DNA of 64,000 nucleotides from Phycicoccus sonneratiae (GCF_016887965.1 NZ_JAFDVD010000016.1:1-64000), one strand, 5' to 3'. Counted from the first letter of the stretch, positions 1 to 10,631 are shown. Notes: generated by a model from the sequence alone, not told the origin. Translations and numbers: made by a program.

Positions 1-23
1 CCGGGGGCGCCCGGACGTGGCGA

Positions 24-58
24 AGCCCTCCGGGGGGCCCAGTCACTCCCGGAGGGCT
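24..58. terminator. Hairpin downstream of the polyol operon
   Basis: Perfect 11-base arms (AGCCCTCCGGG at 24-34 and its complement at 48-58) enclose a 13-base loop. There is no T-run. It lies beyond the end of the SDR gene and could end transcription from either side. Confidence 0.4.
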
Positions 59-68
59 CCGCGCTCGG

Positions 69-100
69 ACCGCCGGGCCTGCAGGGAAGGGCCCGGCGGT
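69..100 (-). terminator. Hairpin terminator of the polyol operon
   Basis: Perfect 11-base arms (ACCGCCGGGCC at 69-79, complement at 90-100) sit immediately after the SDR stop codon at 106-108 on the minus strand. The position suggests the main operon terminator. It has no U-tract, as is common in high-GC actinobacteria. Confidence 0.5.
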
Positions 101-105
101 GGTCA

Positions 106-849
106 CTAGTGCTTCTCGGCGAGGCTCCACATCGTCCAGAGCTCGGTACGCATCCGCCGGGGCTGCTGGAGCGTGTGCAGCACCGCGCCGGCGATGTCGG
201 CGGGCTCCATGAACGGTCCGGACGACGGGTCGCCCTCGCCGAAGCGCCCGTCGGCCGCGGCGAACGCGGTGTTGACCCCGGCCGGGGCGATGACGGTGGT
301 CCGGATCCCCTCGGAACGCAGCTCGCGGTCGAGCGCGTACCCGAGGTTGATCTGGGCACCCTTGGTCGCCGAGTAGACGGCCTCCTTGCCACCGCCGATC
401 ATCAGCCCGGCGACCGACCCGATGATGACGACGTCGCCGCCACCACCCTGGGACCGGAACTGCCGCACCGCCGCCCGCGCCAGCCAGACGGTTCCCTTGA
501 CGGTGACGTCGACCATCAGCTCGACCTGCTCGGAGGAGTAGTCGAGGATGCCGCCGTAGAAGCCGACCGCCGCGTTCGCGACGACCGAGTCGACCCGCCC
601 GAAGGCCTCGACCCCGGCCGCGACGAGCGCCTCGGCCGTCGTCTCGACCCGGACGTCACCGACGACCGTGACGAGCCGGCCGGGCCCCCACTCCTCGACG
701 AGCCGGTCGAGCCCGTCGGCGCGCAGGTCGCCGGCGACGACCCGGGCCCCGGCCTCGAGGGCCAGGCCCACCGTCGCACCACCGATGCCGCCTCCCGCAC
801 CGGTGACGGCGACGACGGTGTCGGTGAGGTCCCGGGACGGGGCGGGCAT
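106..849 (-). CDS. SDR family NAD(P)-dependent oxidoreductase
   Basis: 247-aa classical short-chain dehydrogenase. The Rossmann glycine motif TGAGGGIG is at about residues 16-23, the acidic D41 after the second strand favours NAD, and NAA, a catalytic Ser (GSVAG) and YSATK follow in the expected order. ATG at 849 is chosen because the Rossmann motif begins 15 residues later; the reading frame is open upstream but that part is only a shadow of the permease gene. It is the last gene of the polyol operon, 34 bases after the second permease. A polyol or sugar dehydrogenase role is inferred from context. The exact substrate is not readable from the sequence. Confidence 0.9.
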   Translation of the reverse strand: MPAPSRDLTDTVVAVTGAGGGIGGATVGLALEAGARVVAGDLRADGLDRLVEEWGPGRLVTVVGDVRVETTAEALVAAGVEAFGRVDSVVANAAVGFYGGILDYSSEQVELMVDVTVKGTVWLARAAVRQFRSQGGGGDVVIIGSVAGLMIGGGKEAVYSATKGAQINLGYALDRELRSEGIRTTVIAPAGVNTAFAAADGRFGEGDPSSGPFMEPADIAGAVLHTLQQPRRMRTELWTMWSLAEKH

Positions 850-883
850 CAGGCCGCCCCGCCCGGGACGCGGGCCGCATCGG

Positions 884-1699
884 TCACTTGATGGCTCCCA
901 TCGACAGGCCGCGGACGAGCTGCTTCTGGGCGACCCAGCCCGCGACGATGACCGGCAGGGCGGCGATGGTCGCCGCGGCCGAGAGGACCGCGAGGAACTG
1001 CCCGCGGCCGTCGACGAACGAGCCGAGGAACGGCGGGGTCGTGCGGGCGGCCGAGGAGGTGAGCAGGGTCGCGAGGAAGTACTCGTTCCAGGAGAAGATG
1101 AACGTGATGAGCGCGGCCGAGGCGACCCCGGGCAGCACGAGCGGGAGCGCGACCCGGAAGATCTCGCGCCCCAGCCCGGCACCGTCGACGCGGGCGGCCT
1201 CGATGATCTCGAACGGGACCTCGAGGAAGAACGAGCGCATCATCCACACCGCGACCGGCAGGTTCACCGCCCCGTAGACGATCGCGAGCATGTAGATGTT
1301 GTCGAGCAGCCCGAGGGTCTTGAGGATCATGAACAGCGGCAGCACGACCGCGGCCAGCGGCATGAACCGGGTGGAGATGAAGAACGACAGCGCGTTCTCG
1401 ACGTTCTTGACCCGCCGGATCGACAGCGCGTACGCGGCCGGGATCGACAGGACGACGGCGATGATCGTCGCGGTCACCGACGCGGTCACCGAGTTGAGCA
1501 GGTAGCCCTTCATGCCGCGGTCCATCGCCAGCTGGTAGCCGTCGGTCGAGGGGCTGAAGAACAGCTTCGGGTTGACCGAGGAGGCCACCGACTCCGGTTT
1601 GAACCCGTTGAGGATCATCCAGAAGACGGGGAAGAAGAACGCCAGGACGAGGATCCAGGTGAGGGTCGTGACGAGCGAGCCCTTGAGCGAGCGGTTCAT
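884..1699 (-). CDS. Carbohydrate ABC transporter permease, MalG/SmoG type
   Basis: 271-aa inner-membrane permease with six predicted membrane segments. The EAA loop, with core EAARVDGAGLGREIF and a following LPLVLPG, is near residues 185-215 and marks the site that contacts the ATPase. The ATG overlaps the stop of the preceding permease by four bases (ATGA), so translation is coupled. It pairs with the upstream permease to form the channel of a polyol/sugar importer. The substrate class is inferred from the adjoining mannitol-type dehydrogenase. No ATP-binding subunit is encoded here, so a shared MsmK-like ATPase elsewhere is expected. Confidence 0.93.
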   Translation of the reverse strand: MNRSLKGSLVTTLTWILVLAFFFPVFWMILNGFKPESVASSVNPKLFFSPSTDGYQLAMDRGMKGYLLNSVTASVTATIIAVVLSIPAAYALSIRRVKNVENALSFFISTRFMPLAAVVLPLFMILKTLGLLDNIYMLAIVYGAVNLPVAVWMMRSFFLEVPFEIIEAARVDGAGLGREIFRVALPLVLPGVASAALITFIFSWNEYFLATLLTSSAARTTPPFLGSFVDGRGQFLAVLSAAATIAALPVIVAGWVAQKQLVRGLSMGAIK

Positions 1700-2628
1700 C
1701 GGCTGCCTCCTGCCATGAAGACCTTGAAGAGGGTGCGCAGCGCGACGGTGGCGACGATGATCGTCAGGATCACCGTGACGACGCCGTACGCGGCGGCCTG
1801 CCCGACGTCGAGCCCGATGAACGCGCGCTCGTAGAGCAGGTAGGCCAGGGTCTTCGTGCCGCCGGTGCCCTTGGTGAGGATGGCGATCGGGTCGAAGACC
1901 TGGAGGATGATGACCGACCCGAGCAGCACGCCGATCTCGATGTACATCCGCAGGTGCGGCAGCGTGATCCAGGTGAAGGTGCGCCAGGTGCCGGCGCCGT
2001 CGACCTGCGCGGCCTCGAGGATGCCCTTGTCCTGGCCCTGCAGCCCGGCCAGCAGGATGAGCATCATGAACGGGGTGAACTGCCAGGTCAGGACGATGAC
2101 GACCGAGAGCATCGGGTGCTCGGTCGACCACGAGACCACCGGCAGGTGCAGCGCGCGGGAGAGCCAGTTGAGGATGCCGATGTTCGTGTCGAACATCGAG
2201 TACTTCCAGATCAGCGAGGCCGCGGCCGGCATCACCAGGAACGGGGTGATCATCAGGGTGCGGGCGATGGCCCGGCCCCGGAACTCGCGGTCGAGCAGGA
2301 TCGCGAAGAGCATCCCGATGACGACGGAGAGGATGACCGAGAAGGCCGTGATGAGGACGGTGGCGACGATCGAGGGCCACAGGTCCCCCGAGGTCAGGGC
2401 CGACTTGTAGTTGTCGAAGCCGGTGAAGCCACGGTCGTTCGGGTAGAGCAGGTTCCACTTCAGCGACGAGTAGACGATCGTCACGACGAACGGGACCTGC
2501 GTCAGCAGGATGAGGAAGATGACGGCGGGGAGCAGCAGGCCGCGAGCCGACCACAGCTCCCTCTTGTTCACCCGCCTGGGCTCGGTGGCGGCCTCGGCCT
2601 TCACCGTGTCGAGCTCGGTCACGGACAT
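1696..2628 (-). CDS. Carbohydrate ABC transporter permease, MalF/SmoF type
   Basis: 310-aa permease with about six membrane segments and an EAA loop (ILEAAQVDGAGTWRTF, then ITLPHL). It starts at ATG 2628 behind a good ribosome site, AAGGGAG, seven bases upstream. The frame stays open for 27 further codons, but these lack coding character. It lies between the binding-protein gene and the second permease. A strong hairpin at 2671-2713 separates it from the binding-protein gene, which would lower permease output relative to binding protein. It is the MalF-like half of a polyol uptake system. Confidence 0.93.
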   Translation of the reverse strand: MSVTELDTVKAEAATEPRRVNKRELWSARGLLLPAVIFLILLTQVPFVVTIVYSSLKWNLLYPNDRGFTGFDNYKSALTSGDLWPSIVATVLITAFSVILSVVIGMLFAILLDREFRGRAIARTLMITPFLVMPAAASLIWKYSMFDTNIGILNWLSRALHLPVVSWSTEHPMLSVVIVLTWQFTPFMMLILLAGLQGQDKGILEAAQVDGAGTWRTFTWITLPHLRMYIEIGVLLGSVIILQVFDPIAILTKGTGGTKTLAYLLYERAFIGLDVGQAAAYGVVTVILTIIVATVALRTLFKVFMAGGSR

Positions 2629-2670
2629 CTGGGCACTCCCTTGTGCGAGCGGATGGTCGACCTTGTGGCT

Positions 2671-2713
2671 GCGGGTGCCGGGGTCGGTCGGAGGACCCGA
2701 CCCCGGCACCCGC
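2671..2713 (-). terminator. Intra-operon hairpin between binding protein and permease
   Basis: Perfect 17-base arms (left 2671-2687, right 2697-2713) with a 9-base loop lie between the binding-protein stop and the permease start. Such hairpins commonly act as partial terminators or 3'-end stabilisers that raise binding-protein mRNA relative to permease mRNA. The structure is seen directly; the role is inferred. Confidence 0.6.
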
Positions 2714-2732
2714 GGTTCACGGTGTGCTGGGT

Positions 2733-4100
2733 TCAGCTCTTGTGCTTGTCACCAGCGGCCTGGGCGAGCGACTGGCACTTGGCCAGCGCGTCGTCCACGG
2801 ACCCGCGTCCTGCGATGTAGTCGGCGACGAGCTGTGCGCACTGGTTGCCGACGTCCTGGAACTCGGGGATCGAGACGTATTGGATGCCCACCCAGCCCTG
2901 CGGGTTCACCCCCGGCTGCTTCGGGTTGACCGAGCTCATGACGTCGAGGGTGATCGGGGCGTAGGCGGCCGCGGCCTCCTTGTACTCGGGGATCTCGTAG
3001 GTCGAGGTCCGCGAGCCCGGGGGCACGTTGCTCCAACCGATCTTCTGCCCGACGAGCTTGATGTAGTCCTTGCTCGTGGCCCACTTGACGAACTTCAGCG
3101 CGGCGTCCTTGTTCTTCGTCGAGGACGGGATGGCGAGGTTCCAGCTCCAGAGCCAGCCGGACTGCTGGGTCTTGTTCACCGGCATGTGGGCGTAGCCCAT
3201 CTTGCCCTTGACCGGCGAGTCGTCGGCCTCGAGCATCGACGCGGCGACGGAGGCGTCGGCCCACATCGCGGCCTTGCCCTCCTTGAGCGCGGTGAGGCAC
3301 TCGTTGAAGCTGTAGGACACCGGGTCCTTCTCACCGGAGGTGTCGAGCATCGTCTTGTAGAAGGTGACGGCCTCCTTCCACTCCGGGGTGTCGACGGTGG
3401 CGTTCCACTGGTCGTCGTACCAGTTGCCGCCGAAGGTCTGGATGACTGTCGTCAGCGGCGCGAAGAGGTCGCCCCAGCCCGGCTTGCCGCGCATGCAGAT
3501 GCCCGACATGTCGGCGCTGTTGACCTTCTTCGCCGCGTCGGCGACCTCCTGCCAGGTCGGGCTGTCACCGAGGGTGACGCCGGCCTTGGAGAGGACGTCC
3601 TTGTTGTACATGAGGATCGAGGACTCGCCGTAGAACGGGACCGCGAACAGCTTGTTGTCGTAGGTGTTGACGTCGCGCACCGGCGGGAGGATGTCGTCGA
3701 CGTCGTAGGACGAGTCGGACTTCAGGCTGTCGGTGAGGTCGACGAGCCAGCCGTTGGCGCCCCACTGCGGGGTCTCGTACGCGCCGATCGTCACGACGTC
3801 GTACTGGCCGGCGCCGGAGGCGACGTCGGCGGTCACGGCGGCGCGCAGGTCGCCCTCCTCCATGACCTGGAAGTTGACCGTCGTGCCGGGGTTCGCCGAC
3901 TCGTACTCGGTCTTGAGCTTCTCCATGTCCTTCATCTGGCCGTTGTTCACGGTGGCCAGGTTGAGGGTGACCTTTCCTCCGGCGTCACCGCCGCCGGACC
4001 CGCTGTCGGTGGAGACGTTCCCCGACGAGCAGGCCGCGAGGGCGAGGGCCGAAGCCAGCGCACCGGCGCCGAAGGTCAGGGCGCGCTTCGAGCTGAGCAT
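2733..4100 (-). CDS. Sugar/polyol ABC transporter substrate-binding lipoprotein
   Basis: 455-aa extracellular solute-binding protein (family 1). An N-terminal lipoprotein signal ends in the lipobox ALAACSSG, with Cys24 as the lipidation site, followed by a Ser/Gly linker. The mature body has the family features of polyol binders, such as YDVVTIGAYETPQWG and a Trp-rich pocket. AAAGGAG lies seven bases before ATG 4100. It is the first gene of the minus-strand transport operon and diverges from the AraC regulator. Similarity in style to SmoE/MtlE sorbitol/mannitol binders, plus the nearby mannitol-type dehydrogenase, supports polyol specificity. This is family-level knowledge, not proof. Confidence 0.92.
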   Translation of the reverse strand: MLSSKRALTFGAGALASALALAACSSGNVSTDSGSGGGDAGGKVTLNLATVNNGQMKDMEKLKTEYESANPGTTVNFQVMEEGDLRAAVTADVASGAGQYDVVTIGAYETPQWGANGWLVDLTDSLKSDSSYDVDDILPPVRDVNTYDNKLFAVPFYGESSILMYNKDVLSKAGVTLGDSPTWQEVADAAKKVNSADMSGICMRGKPGWGDLFAPLTTVIQTFGGNWYDDQWNATVDTPEWKEAVTFYKTMLDTSGEKDPVSYSFNECLTALKEGKAAMWADASVAASMLEADDSPVKGKMGYAHMPVNKTQQSGWLWSWNLAIPSSTKNKDAALKFVKWATSKDYIKLVGQKIGWSNVPPGSRTSTYEIPEYKEAAAAYAPITLDVMSSVNPKQPGVNPQGWVGIQYVSIPEFQDVGNQCAQLVADYIAGRGSVDDALAKCQSLAQAAGDKHKS

Positions 4101-4362
4101 GCCTAACTCCTTTGGTAGGTGTGCCCCCTCCCTGCCACGGGAGGAGACGGGGTCCCGGATGCCTCCGGGGGCGTTCCGATGCGCCTTGCCGCCTGGAACA
4201 CCCGCAATGTAGGAAGGGTCGCCTCACCACGACAAGCACCATCAGCCCCGCTGTTTCGATACTATTTTTCCAGTGCTCACCCGTGCGGGCCTGTTCTCGG
4301 GTGAGCGGGCCAGCAGCGTGGCCCCGCTGCGGACCACACGTCGACGACGGAGTCAACGAGGA
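4101..4362. promoter_or_regulatory. Divergent control region of the polyol operon and its AraC regulator
   Basis: 262 bases between the binding-protein gene and the AraC-type gene. The region is visibly less GC-rich than its surroundings. A GATACT hexamer near 4257 could be a -10 element for the regulator. ACCATCAGC at 4238-4246 recurs inside the dyad upstream of the dehydrogenase gene (6987-6995), making it a candidate regulator-binding half-site. Confidence 0.4.
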
Positions 4363-5397
4363 GTGGTGACGATTTCGTATCAGTCCACGGGAACCCCCCG
4401 CGCTCGCCTGGCCGGTTTCCCCTCCCTGTCCGTCGAGGGGGGCCCCGAGGGTCGCCAGCTCGTCCGCGGCCCCTACCCCTCGGCGCCGCGCCGCGAGATC
4501 ATCCCGCCGCACCCCCAGCACGCCGTCCGCACCCTCACCCACGACTTCCCGAGCGAGATCTGCGGCTGGGGCGCGCACCCCGAGTACGAGATCCACCTCA
4601 TCACCAAGTCGCACGGCAGCTTCATCGCCGGCGACCACGTGGGCACCTTCTCCCCGGGCCACGTCTCGATCATGGGTCCGAACCTCCCGCACGACTGGGT
4701 GAGCGACCTCGAGCCGGGACAGGTGGCCGTCGACCGCGACGCCGTCATCCAGTTCACCGACGAGTGGATCCGGCAGTGCATGGAGCTCATCCCCGAGCTC
4801 CAGGAGGTCGGCGACGTCCTCACCCAGTCCAGCCGCGGGCTGGTCTTCTCCGGGGCCACCGCCTGGCGCGCCGCCGAGACCATCCTCGAGGTGGTGCGCA
4901 GCCACGGCGCCGAGCAGGTCTCGCTGCTCTTCAAGCTGCTCGCGCTCTTCGCCCGATCGCCCGCCGAGGACCGCGAGGTCGTCGCCAGCGAGTGGCTCGG
5001 CCGCCCCACCGACGCCAACTCGCTCGGGGCCGTCGAGGCGGGGCTGGCCTACATCTTCGAGAACCTCACCGGCGACATCCGGCTGGCCACCGCCGCGAAG
5101 CTCGCGTACATGTCCGAGCCGACCTTCTCGAAGTACTTCAAGTCGGCGACGGGCACGACCTTCAGCACGATGGTCAAGAAGCTGCGCATCGCCCACGCGC
5201 GCCGGCTGCTCGACACCACCGACCACGCGATCGCCCAGGTGGCGGCCATGAGCGGGTATCACAACATGGCCAACTTCAACCGGCAGTTCCTCACCGAGGT
5301 GGGCACCACGCCGACCACCTACCGCCGGCTCGAGTCGTCGCAGAAGCCGCCGCCGGAGGTCTTCAGCCTCGGCCTGCGGGCCCCCGTCGACGACTAG
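4363..5397 (+). CDS. AraC family transcriptional regulator of polyol metabolism
   Basis: About 344 aa. The N-terminal sensor region contains a cupin-like PEYEIHL...GTFSPGHV stretch. The C-terminal AraC/XylS DNA-binding domain has its second helix-turn-helix at IAQVAAMSGYHNMANFNRQF, followed by TPTTYR, the hallmark tail of the family. The start is uncertain. GTG 4363 and GTG 4366 sit at a GAGGAG sequence with unusually short spacing, and a GTG at 4273 would add 30 residues of poor coding character. It is transcribed away from the transport operon and towards the dehydrogenase gene, ending seven bases from that gene's stop. It probably activates both polyol units. Confidence 0.88.
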   Translation: MVTISYQSTGTPRARLAGFPSLSVEGGPEGRQLVRGPYPSAPRREIIPPHPQHAVRTLTHDFPSEICGWGAHPEYEIHLITKSHGSFIAGDHVGTFSPGHVSIMGPNLPHDWVSDLEPGQVAVDRDAVIQFTDEWIRQCMELIPELQEVGDVLTQSSRGLVFSGATAWRAAETILEVVRSHGAEQVSLLFKLLALFARSPAEDREVVASEWLGRPTDANSLGAVEAGLAYIFENLTGDIRLATAAKLAYMSEPTFSKYFKSATGTTFSTMVKKLRIAHARRLLDTTDHAIAQVAAMSGYHNMANFNRQFLTEVGTTPTTYRRLESSQKPPPEVFSLGLRAPVDD

Positions 5398-5403
5398 CGC
5401 CGG

Positions 5404-6873
<1,470 letters not shown>

Positions 6874-6983
6874 GGGAGGTCCTTTCGCGCGCGGCCGGGG
6901 CCGTCACACGCGGCCTCGCGGGTCCGTCGGCATGAAACCAACATCCCGGGCCGTTGGGGAGACCCCGTCGGCACAACGGAACG

Positions 6984-7006
6984 AAACCATCAGCACCCGA
7001 TGGTTT
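6984..7006 (-). promoter_or_regulatory. Dyad upstream of the polyol dehydrogenase
   Basis: AAACCATC and GATGGTTT form a perfect 8-base inverted repeat with a 7-base spacer, about 110 bases before the dehydrogenase start. The left half extends into CCATCAGC, which is also present near 4238 in the AraC/transport control region. A regulator site is inferred. Confidence 0.4.
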
Positions 7007-7028
7007 TGCATCGGGCCGGGGAAGGGGG

Positions 7029-8480
7029 TCAGGAGCAGATGTCCTGGTCGGCGGTGCGCGCCTCGATGGACGTCGACGGGGCGGGCGCGCTGACCGACGG
7101 CTTCGGGATGGGGTCGGTACCGAGGCGGTTCGGCACCTCGACGACGGCGGGTGCGCCGGCGCCCAGCGTGACCCGGACGGTGGCGTCGAGGGCGGCGTCC
7201 TCGGAGAGCTTGGCGTCGGGGAAGGCCGCCGCGACCGTGCGGGCCGCCTCCTCGCGCCCCGGCGCGTACGCGACGGTGACGCCGGTGGGGCGCTCGGTCG
7301 TGTTCGACGTGGTGACCCGCGCGAAGCCCTGGACGCGCAGCGCCTCGGCCACCTGGCCGGCCAGCCCACCGGTGCCGGTGGCGTTGACGACGAGGACGCT
7401 GACCTTCGCCGGGCTCACCGTGAGCGGGGTGGCGCTCGCCGAGGGGCTGGCGGAGGGCTTCGGCTTCCCGGTGACCGGCTGGTCGGCCCGGAGCCGCTGC
7501 CAGAGGGTGTCGGCCGCGTCGGTCCACTGCACGCGGTTGGCGTCCTCGGGGTAGGTCTCGACCGGCACGGTGACGAAGGCGACGTTCTTCACGCCGACGT
7601 TCTTCACGGAGTCGGCGATGTCCTTCATCGTGCCAAGGCCGAGGTCCTCGTCGGTGGTCAGCGACTTCGTCGCGGCGTCGAGGAAGCCGTAGAGCTTGTC
7701 GGGCCGCAGCAGGAGGGAGGTGCGGGTGGCCTCCTGGACGATCGAGGAGAGGAAGGCCTGCTGGCGCTTGATCCGGCCGAGGTCGGACCCGTCGCCCTCG
7801 GTGTAGCGGACCCGGACGTAGCCGAGCGCCTGCTTCCCGGTGAGCACGTGACGCCCGGCGGCGAGCGTCAGGTGGGCCTTGGGGTCGTCGATGGCGACGG
7901 GGGTGCACACCGGCACCCCGCCGAGCGCGTCGACCATCCCCTTGAAGCCGTTGAAGTCGACGACCGCGAAGTGGTTGATGAACAGGTCGGTGTTGCCCTC
8001 GATCGTGTTGATGAGGCAGGCCGGGCCGCCGAGGCTGAACGCGGCGTTGAACTGCTGCACCGGCCACTCGCTCTTGGGCACCTTGGCGTCGCAGTTCGGG
8101 GGCATCGGGACCATCGAGTCGCGCGGGATCGACACCAACGTCACGTGCTTGCGGTCGGCGGAGAGGTGCGCGACGAGCGTGGTGTCGGAGCGCGCCCCGG
8201 AGACCTTCCCGGCGTCGGGGGCGTCCTGACCCACGCGGGTGTCGGACCCGATGAGGAGGATGTTCAGGGGCCCCTCGGCGACGGTGGGCCGCTCGCTCGA
8301 GAGGGCCTGGCTGATGTCGAGCCGGCTGATGTTGCCGTCGAGCCGCCACCAGACGAATCCGGCGGCGAGGGCCAGCACGACGACGAAGGCGGTGCCGCCC
8401 GCCACGAGGCGGCGACGCCGGCTGGTGCGCGAGGCCGAGCCCCGCGCCTCCGACCGGGTGCGCCGGGTGGGTTCCGACAC
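7029..8480 (-). CDS. LytR-CpsA-Psr family cell-wall ligase with LytR_C domain
   Basis: 483 aa. A short basic cytoplasmic tail and one membrane helix (about residues 21-42) are followed by the extracytoplasmic LCP domain, with conserved NILLIGSDTR, SDTTLVAHL, SIPRDSMV and YVRVRYTEGDGSDLGRI. A Ser/Pro linker then leads to a C-terminal LytR_C domain (VSVLVVNATGTGGLA). LCP proteins attach glycopolymers such as arabinogalactan-type or teichoic polymers to peptidoglycan. GTG 8480 is chosen because AAGGAG lies seven bases upstream; the longer open frame has no support. It diverges from the penicillin-binding protein gene, so both may share a cell-wall control region. Confidence 0.92.
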   Translation of the reverse strand: MSEPTRRTRSEARGSASRTSRRRRLVAGGTAFVVVLALAAGFVWWRLDGNISRLDISQALSSERPTVAEGPLNILLIGSDTRVGQDAPDAGKVSGARSDTTLVAHLSADRKHVTLVSIPRDSMVPMPPNCDAKVPKSEWPVQQFNAAFSLGGPACLINTIEGNTDLFINHFAVVDFNGFKGMVDALGGVPVCTPVAIDDPKAHLTLAAGRHVLTGKQALGYVRVRYTEGDGSDLGRIKRQQAFLSSIVQEATRTSLLLRPDKLYGFLDAATKSLTTDEDLGLGTMKDIADSVKNVGVKNVAFVTVPVETYPEDANRVQWTDAADTLWQRLRADQPVTGKPKPSASPSASATPLTVSPAKVSVLVVNATGTGGLAGQVAEALRVQGFARVTTSNTTERPTGVTVAYAPGREEAARTVAAAFPDAKLSEDAALDATVRVTLGAGAPAVVEVPNRLGTDPIPKPSVSAPAPSTSIEARTADQDICS

Positions 8481-8667
8481 GGGTGTGCTCCTTGCGATCC
8501 GGGCACCCACGGGCACGGGACGTGCCGAGGCGGGTGGGCGACCTTCGGAGTGTACGGAGTGATGCTGTGTCCCGGCTGCGAGTCGGACACGGGTGTGACG
8601 CGTGCCGCCGGGGCGGGCGACGCGCCGCGGGGCGCGACCGGGGCACCCGTCGGGGAGGATGGGGCGC

Positions 8668-10545
8668 ATGGGACGACGGGTGGCGTGGGTGGTGGGGGCG
8701 GTCCTCCTCGTGGGGCTGGTGGCCGGGGGCGGCTGGTGGTGGGTGCAGCGGGAGTCGGCGCGGGACGACGCCGCGACGGCGGCGGTGACGCGATACGTCG
8801 AGGGCTGGCGCGCCAAGGACCTCTCGCGGGTGCCGTTCGCCGGGTCGGGGGCGGCCGCCGACTTCGCCGCCGCCGTCAAGGGCCTGGGGTCGGCGGGGGT
8901 CACGGCCGAGCGGGGCGCGGTGCAGCGCGACGGCTCGGGCGCCACCTCGTCGGTCACCGTCACGTGGGCCCTCCCGGGGAAGGCGACGTGGCGGTACTCG
9001 ACGCCGGTGCGGCTCGTCGAGCGGGACGGCCGATGGCTCGTCACGGGCCCGGCGGACGGCTCGCCCTGGCACCCCGACCTACCCGCCGGCGAGACGATGG
9101 CGCTCGAGCGCAGCGCTCCCGCGCGCGGTGACCTGCTCGACCGCGACGGGAAGGCGCTCATGCCCCAGGGCACCGTCTACCAGGTGCAGCTCGATCCGGT
9201 GAAGGCCGACGAGGCCGACGCGGCCGCCGTCGAGCAGGTCACCGGCGTGACGAAGGGCTCGGTCGTCAAGGCCCTCGCCGACCGCAAGCGCACGGGGTCG
9301 CAGGCGCCCGTCCCGGTCATCACCTACCGCGAGTCCGACTACGCCCCGCGCAAGGCGCGCCTCGACGCGATCACCGGGGTCATCGCGCCCACGGCCACCC
9401 AGCCGCTCGGCCCGACCCGCACCTTCGGCCAGCCGCTGCTCGGCTCGGTCGGGGAGGTCACCGCCGAGATCGTCGAGAAGAGCGACGGGCGCTACGCCGC
9501 CGGCGACCGGGCCGGGCGCAGCGGCCTGCAGGCGCAGTACGACTCCACGCTCGCCGGCACGCCCGGGCTGGCCGTCACCACGAGCGGGGGCGCCACGCTC
9601 TTCGAGACCAAGGCCGTCGACGGGGCCGACGTCGCGACGACGCTCGCGCCGCGCGTGCAGAGCGCGGCCGAGAAGGCCCTCGCCGACGCGTCGCTCACCG
9701 TGCCGGGGGCCATCGTCGCCGTCGACGTGAAGACCGGCGAGGTCCTCGCGGCGGCCAACTCGCCGTCGAGCGGGTTCGACCGGGCGGTCACCGGCAAGTA
9801 CCCGCCGGGGTCGACCTTCAAGATCGCGTCGACGTACGCGTACCTGACGCGGGGCGTCACGACCCCGTCGAGCACCGTGCCGTGCCCGAAGACCATCACC
9901 GTCGACGGGCGCTCGTTCCGCAACTACGCCGGTGAGTCCATCCCCGGCTCGGTGCCCTTCGCGCAGGACTTCGCGCACTCGTGCAACACCGCCTTCATCT
10001 CGCTCTCGCAGAAGCTCGGGACGACCGACCTCACCACGGCGGCCAAGGCGCTCGGCATCGGTGCCGGGTGGGCCGACTCGCTCGGGGTGTCCGGCGCGTT
10101 CGACGGCAGCATCCCGGAGACCCGCAAGGGCACCGACCAGGCGGCGGCCGTCATCGGGCAGGCCCGCACCGAGGTCTCCCCGCTCGCGCTGGCGGTGATG
10201 TCGGGCAGCGTCGGCCGGGGGACCTTCCTCCCGCCGGTGCTCGTCCGGGGCGACACCGGCACCCCGCGGCCGACGCCGCTCGACGGCCAGGCCGTGGGGC
10301 AGCTGCGCTCGATGATGTCCGACGTCGTGACGTCGGGGACCGCGACGGTGCTGCGCGGGACGCCGGGGGGCACGGTGCGGGGCAAGACCGGCACCGCCGA
10401 CCACGGCGTCGACGAGAAACCCTACTGCTGGTTCACCGGGTACCAGGGCAGCGTGGCCTTCGCGGTGCTCGTCGAGGAGGGCGCGAGCGGTGGCACGGTC
10501 GCGGCACCGGTCGCCAAGCGCTTCCTCACCGCCCTCGCCGGCTGA
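8668..10545 (+). CDS. Class B penicillin-binding protein (peptidoglycan transpeptidase)
   Basis: 625 aa. One N-terminal membrane anchor (about residues 6-25) is followed by an NTF2-like MecA_N-type domain (VTRYVEGWRAKDLSRV...), a dimerisation region, and a transpeptidase domain. The domain has all three catalytic motifs: STFK (Ser382), SCN (Ser438) and KTGT (Lys573). It crosslinks peptidoglycan outside the membrane. The NTF2-like N-domain resembles low-affinity PBPs such as PBP2a and enterococcal PBP5, as is usual for this actinobacterial group. The start is ATG 8668 with GGGGAGG nine bases upstream; an ATG at 8659 is too close to that site. Confidence 0.93.
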   Translation: MGRRVAWVVGAVLLVGLVAGGGWWWVQRESARDDAATAAVTRYVEGWRAKDLSRVPFAGSGAAADFAAAVKGLGSAGVTAERGAVQRDGSGATSSVTVTWALPGKATWRYSTPVRLVERDGRWLVTGPADGSPWHPDLPAGETMALERSAPARGDLLDRDGKALMPQGTVYQVQLDPVKADEADAAAVEQVTGVTKGSVVKALADRKRTGSQAPVPVITYRESDYAPRKARLDAITGVIAPTATQPLGPTRTFGQPLLGSVGEVTAEIVEKSDGRYAAGDRAGRSGLQAQYDSTLAGTPGLAVTTSGGATLFETKAVDGADVATTLAPRVQSAAEKALADASLTVPGAIVAVDVKTGEVLAAANSPSSGFDRAVTGKYPPGSTFKIASTYAYLTRGVTTPSSTVPCPKTITVDGRSFRNYAGESIPGSVPFAQDFAHSCNTAFISLSQKLGTTDLTTAAKALGIGAGWADSLGVSGAFDGSIPETRKGTDQAAAVIGQARTEVSPLALAVMSGSVGRGTFLPPVLVRGDTGTPRPTPLDGQAVGQLRSMMSDVVTSGTATVLRGTPGGTVRGKTGTADHGVDEKPYCWFTGYQGSVAFAVLVEEGASGGTVAAPVAKRFLTALAG

Positions 10546-10568
10546 GCACCCAACCGGACGACGACAAG

Positions 10569-10590
10569 TGACACATTCGTCGATTCCTGG
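10569..10590 (-). repeat. Dispersed 20-base motif, intergenic copy 1
   Basis: The minus strand reads AGGAATCGACGAATGTGTCA. The same motif occurs 61-63 bases away and five times inside the Fe-S reductase gene at 36.4-37.1 kb. It lies between the PBP stop and the cspA terminator. Confidence 0.75.
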
Positions 10591-10631
10591 ACACCCCAGC
10601 CCGCGGACCCGACGTCCCGCCGTCCACCAAA

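Noticed and set aside
6904-9131. Long frames of over 700 codons on both strands across the LCP/PBP junction
   Set aside because: They cross the divergent promoter region and contradict the clear LCP and PBP genes. The translations are low-complexity.
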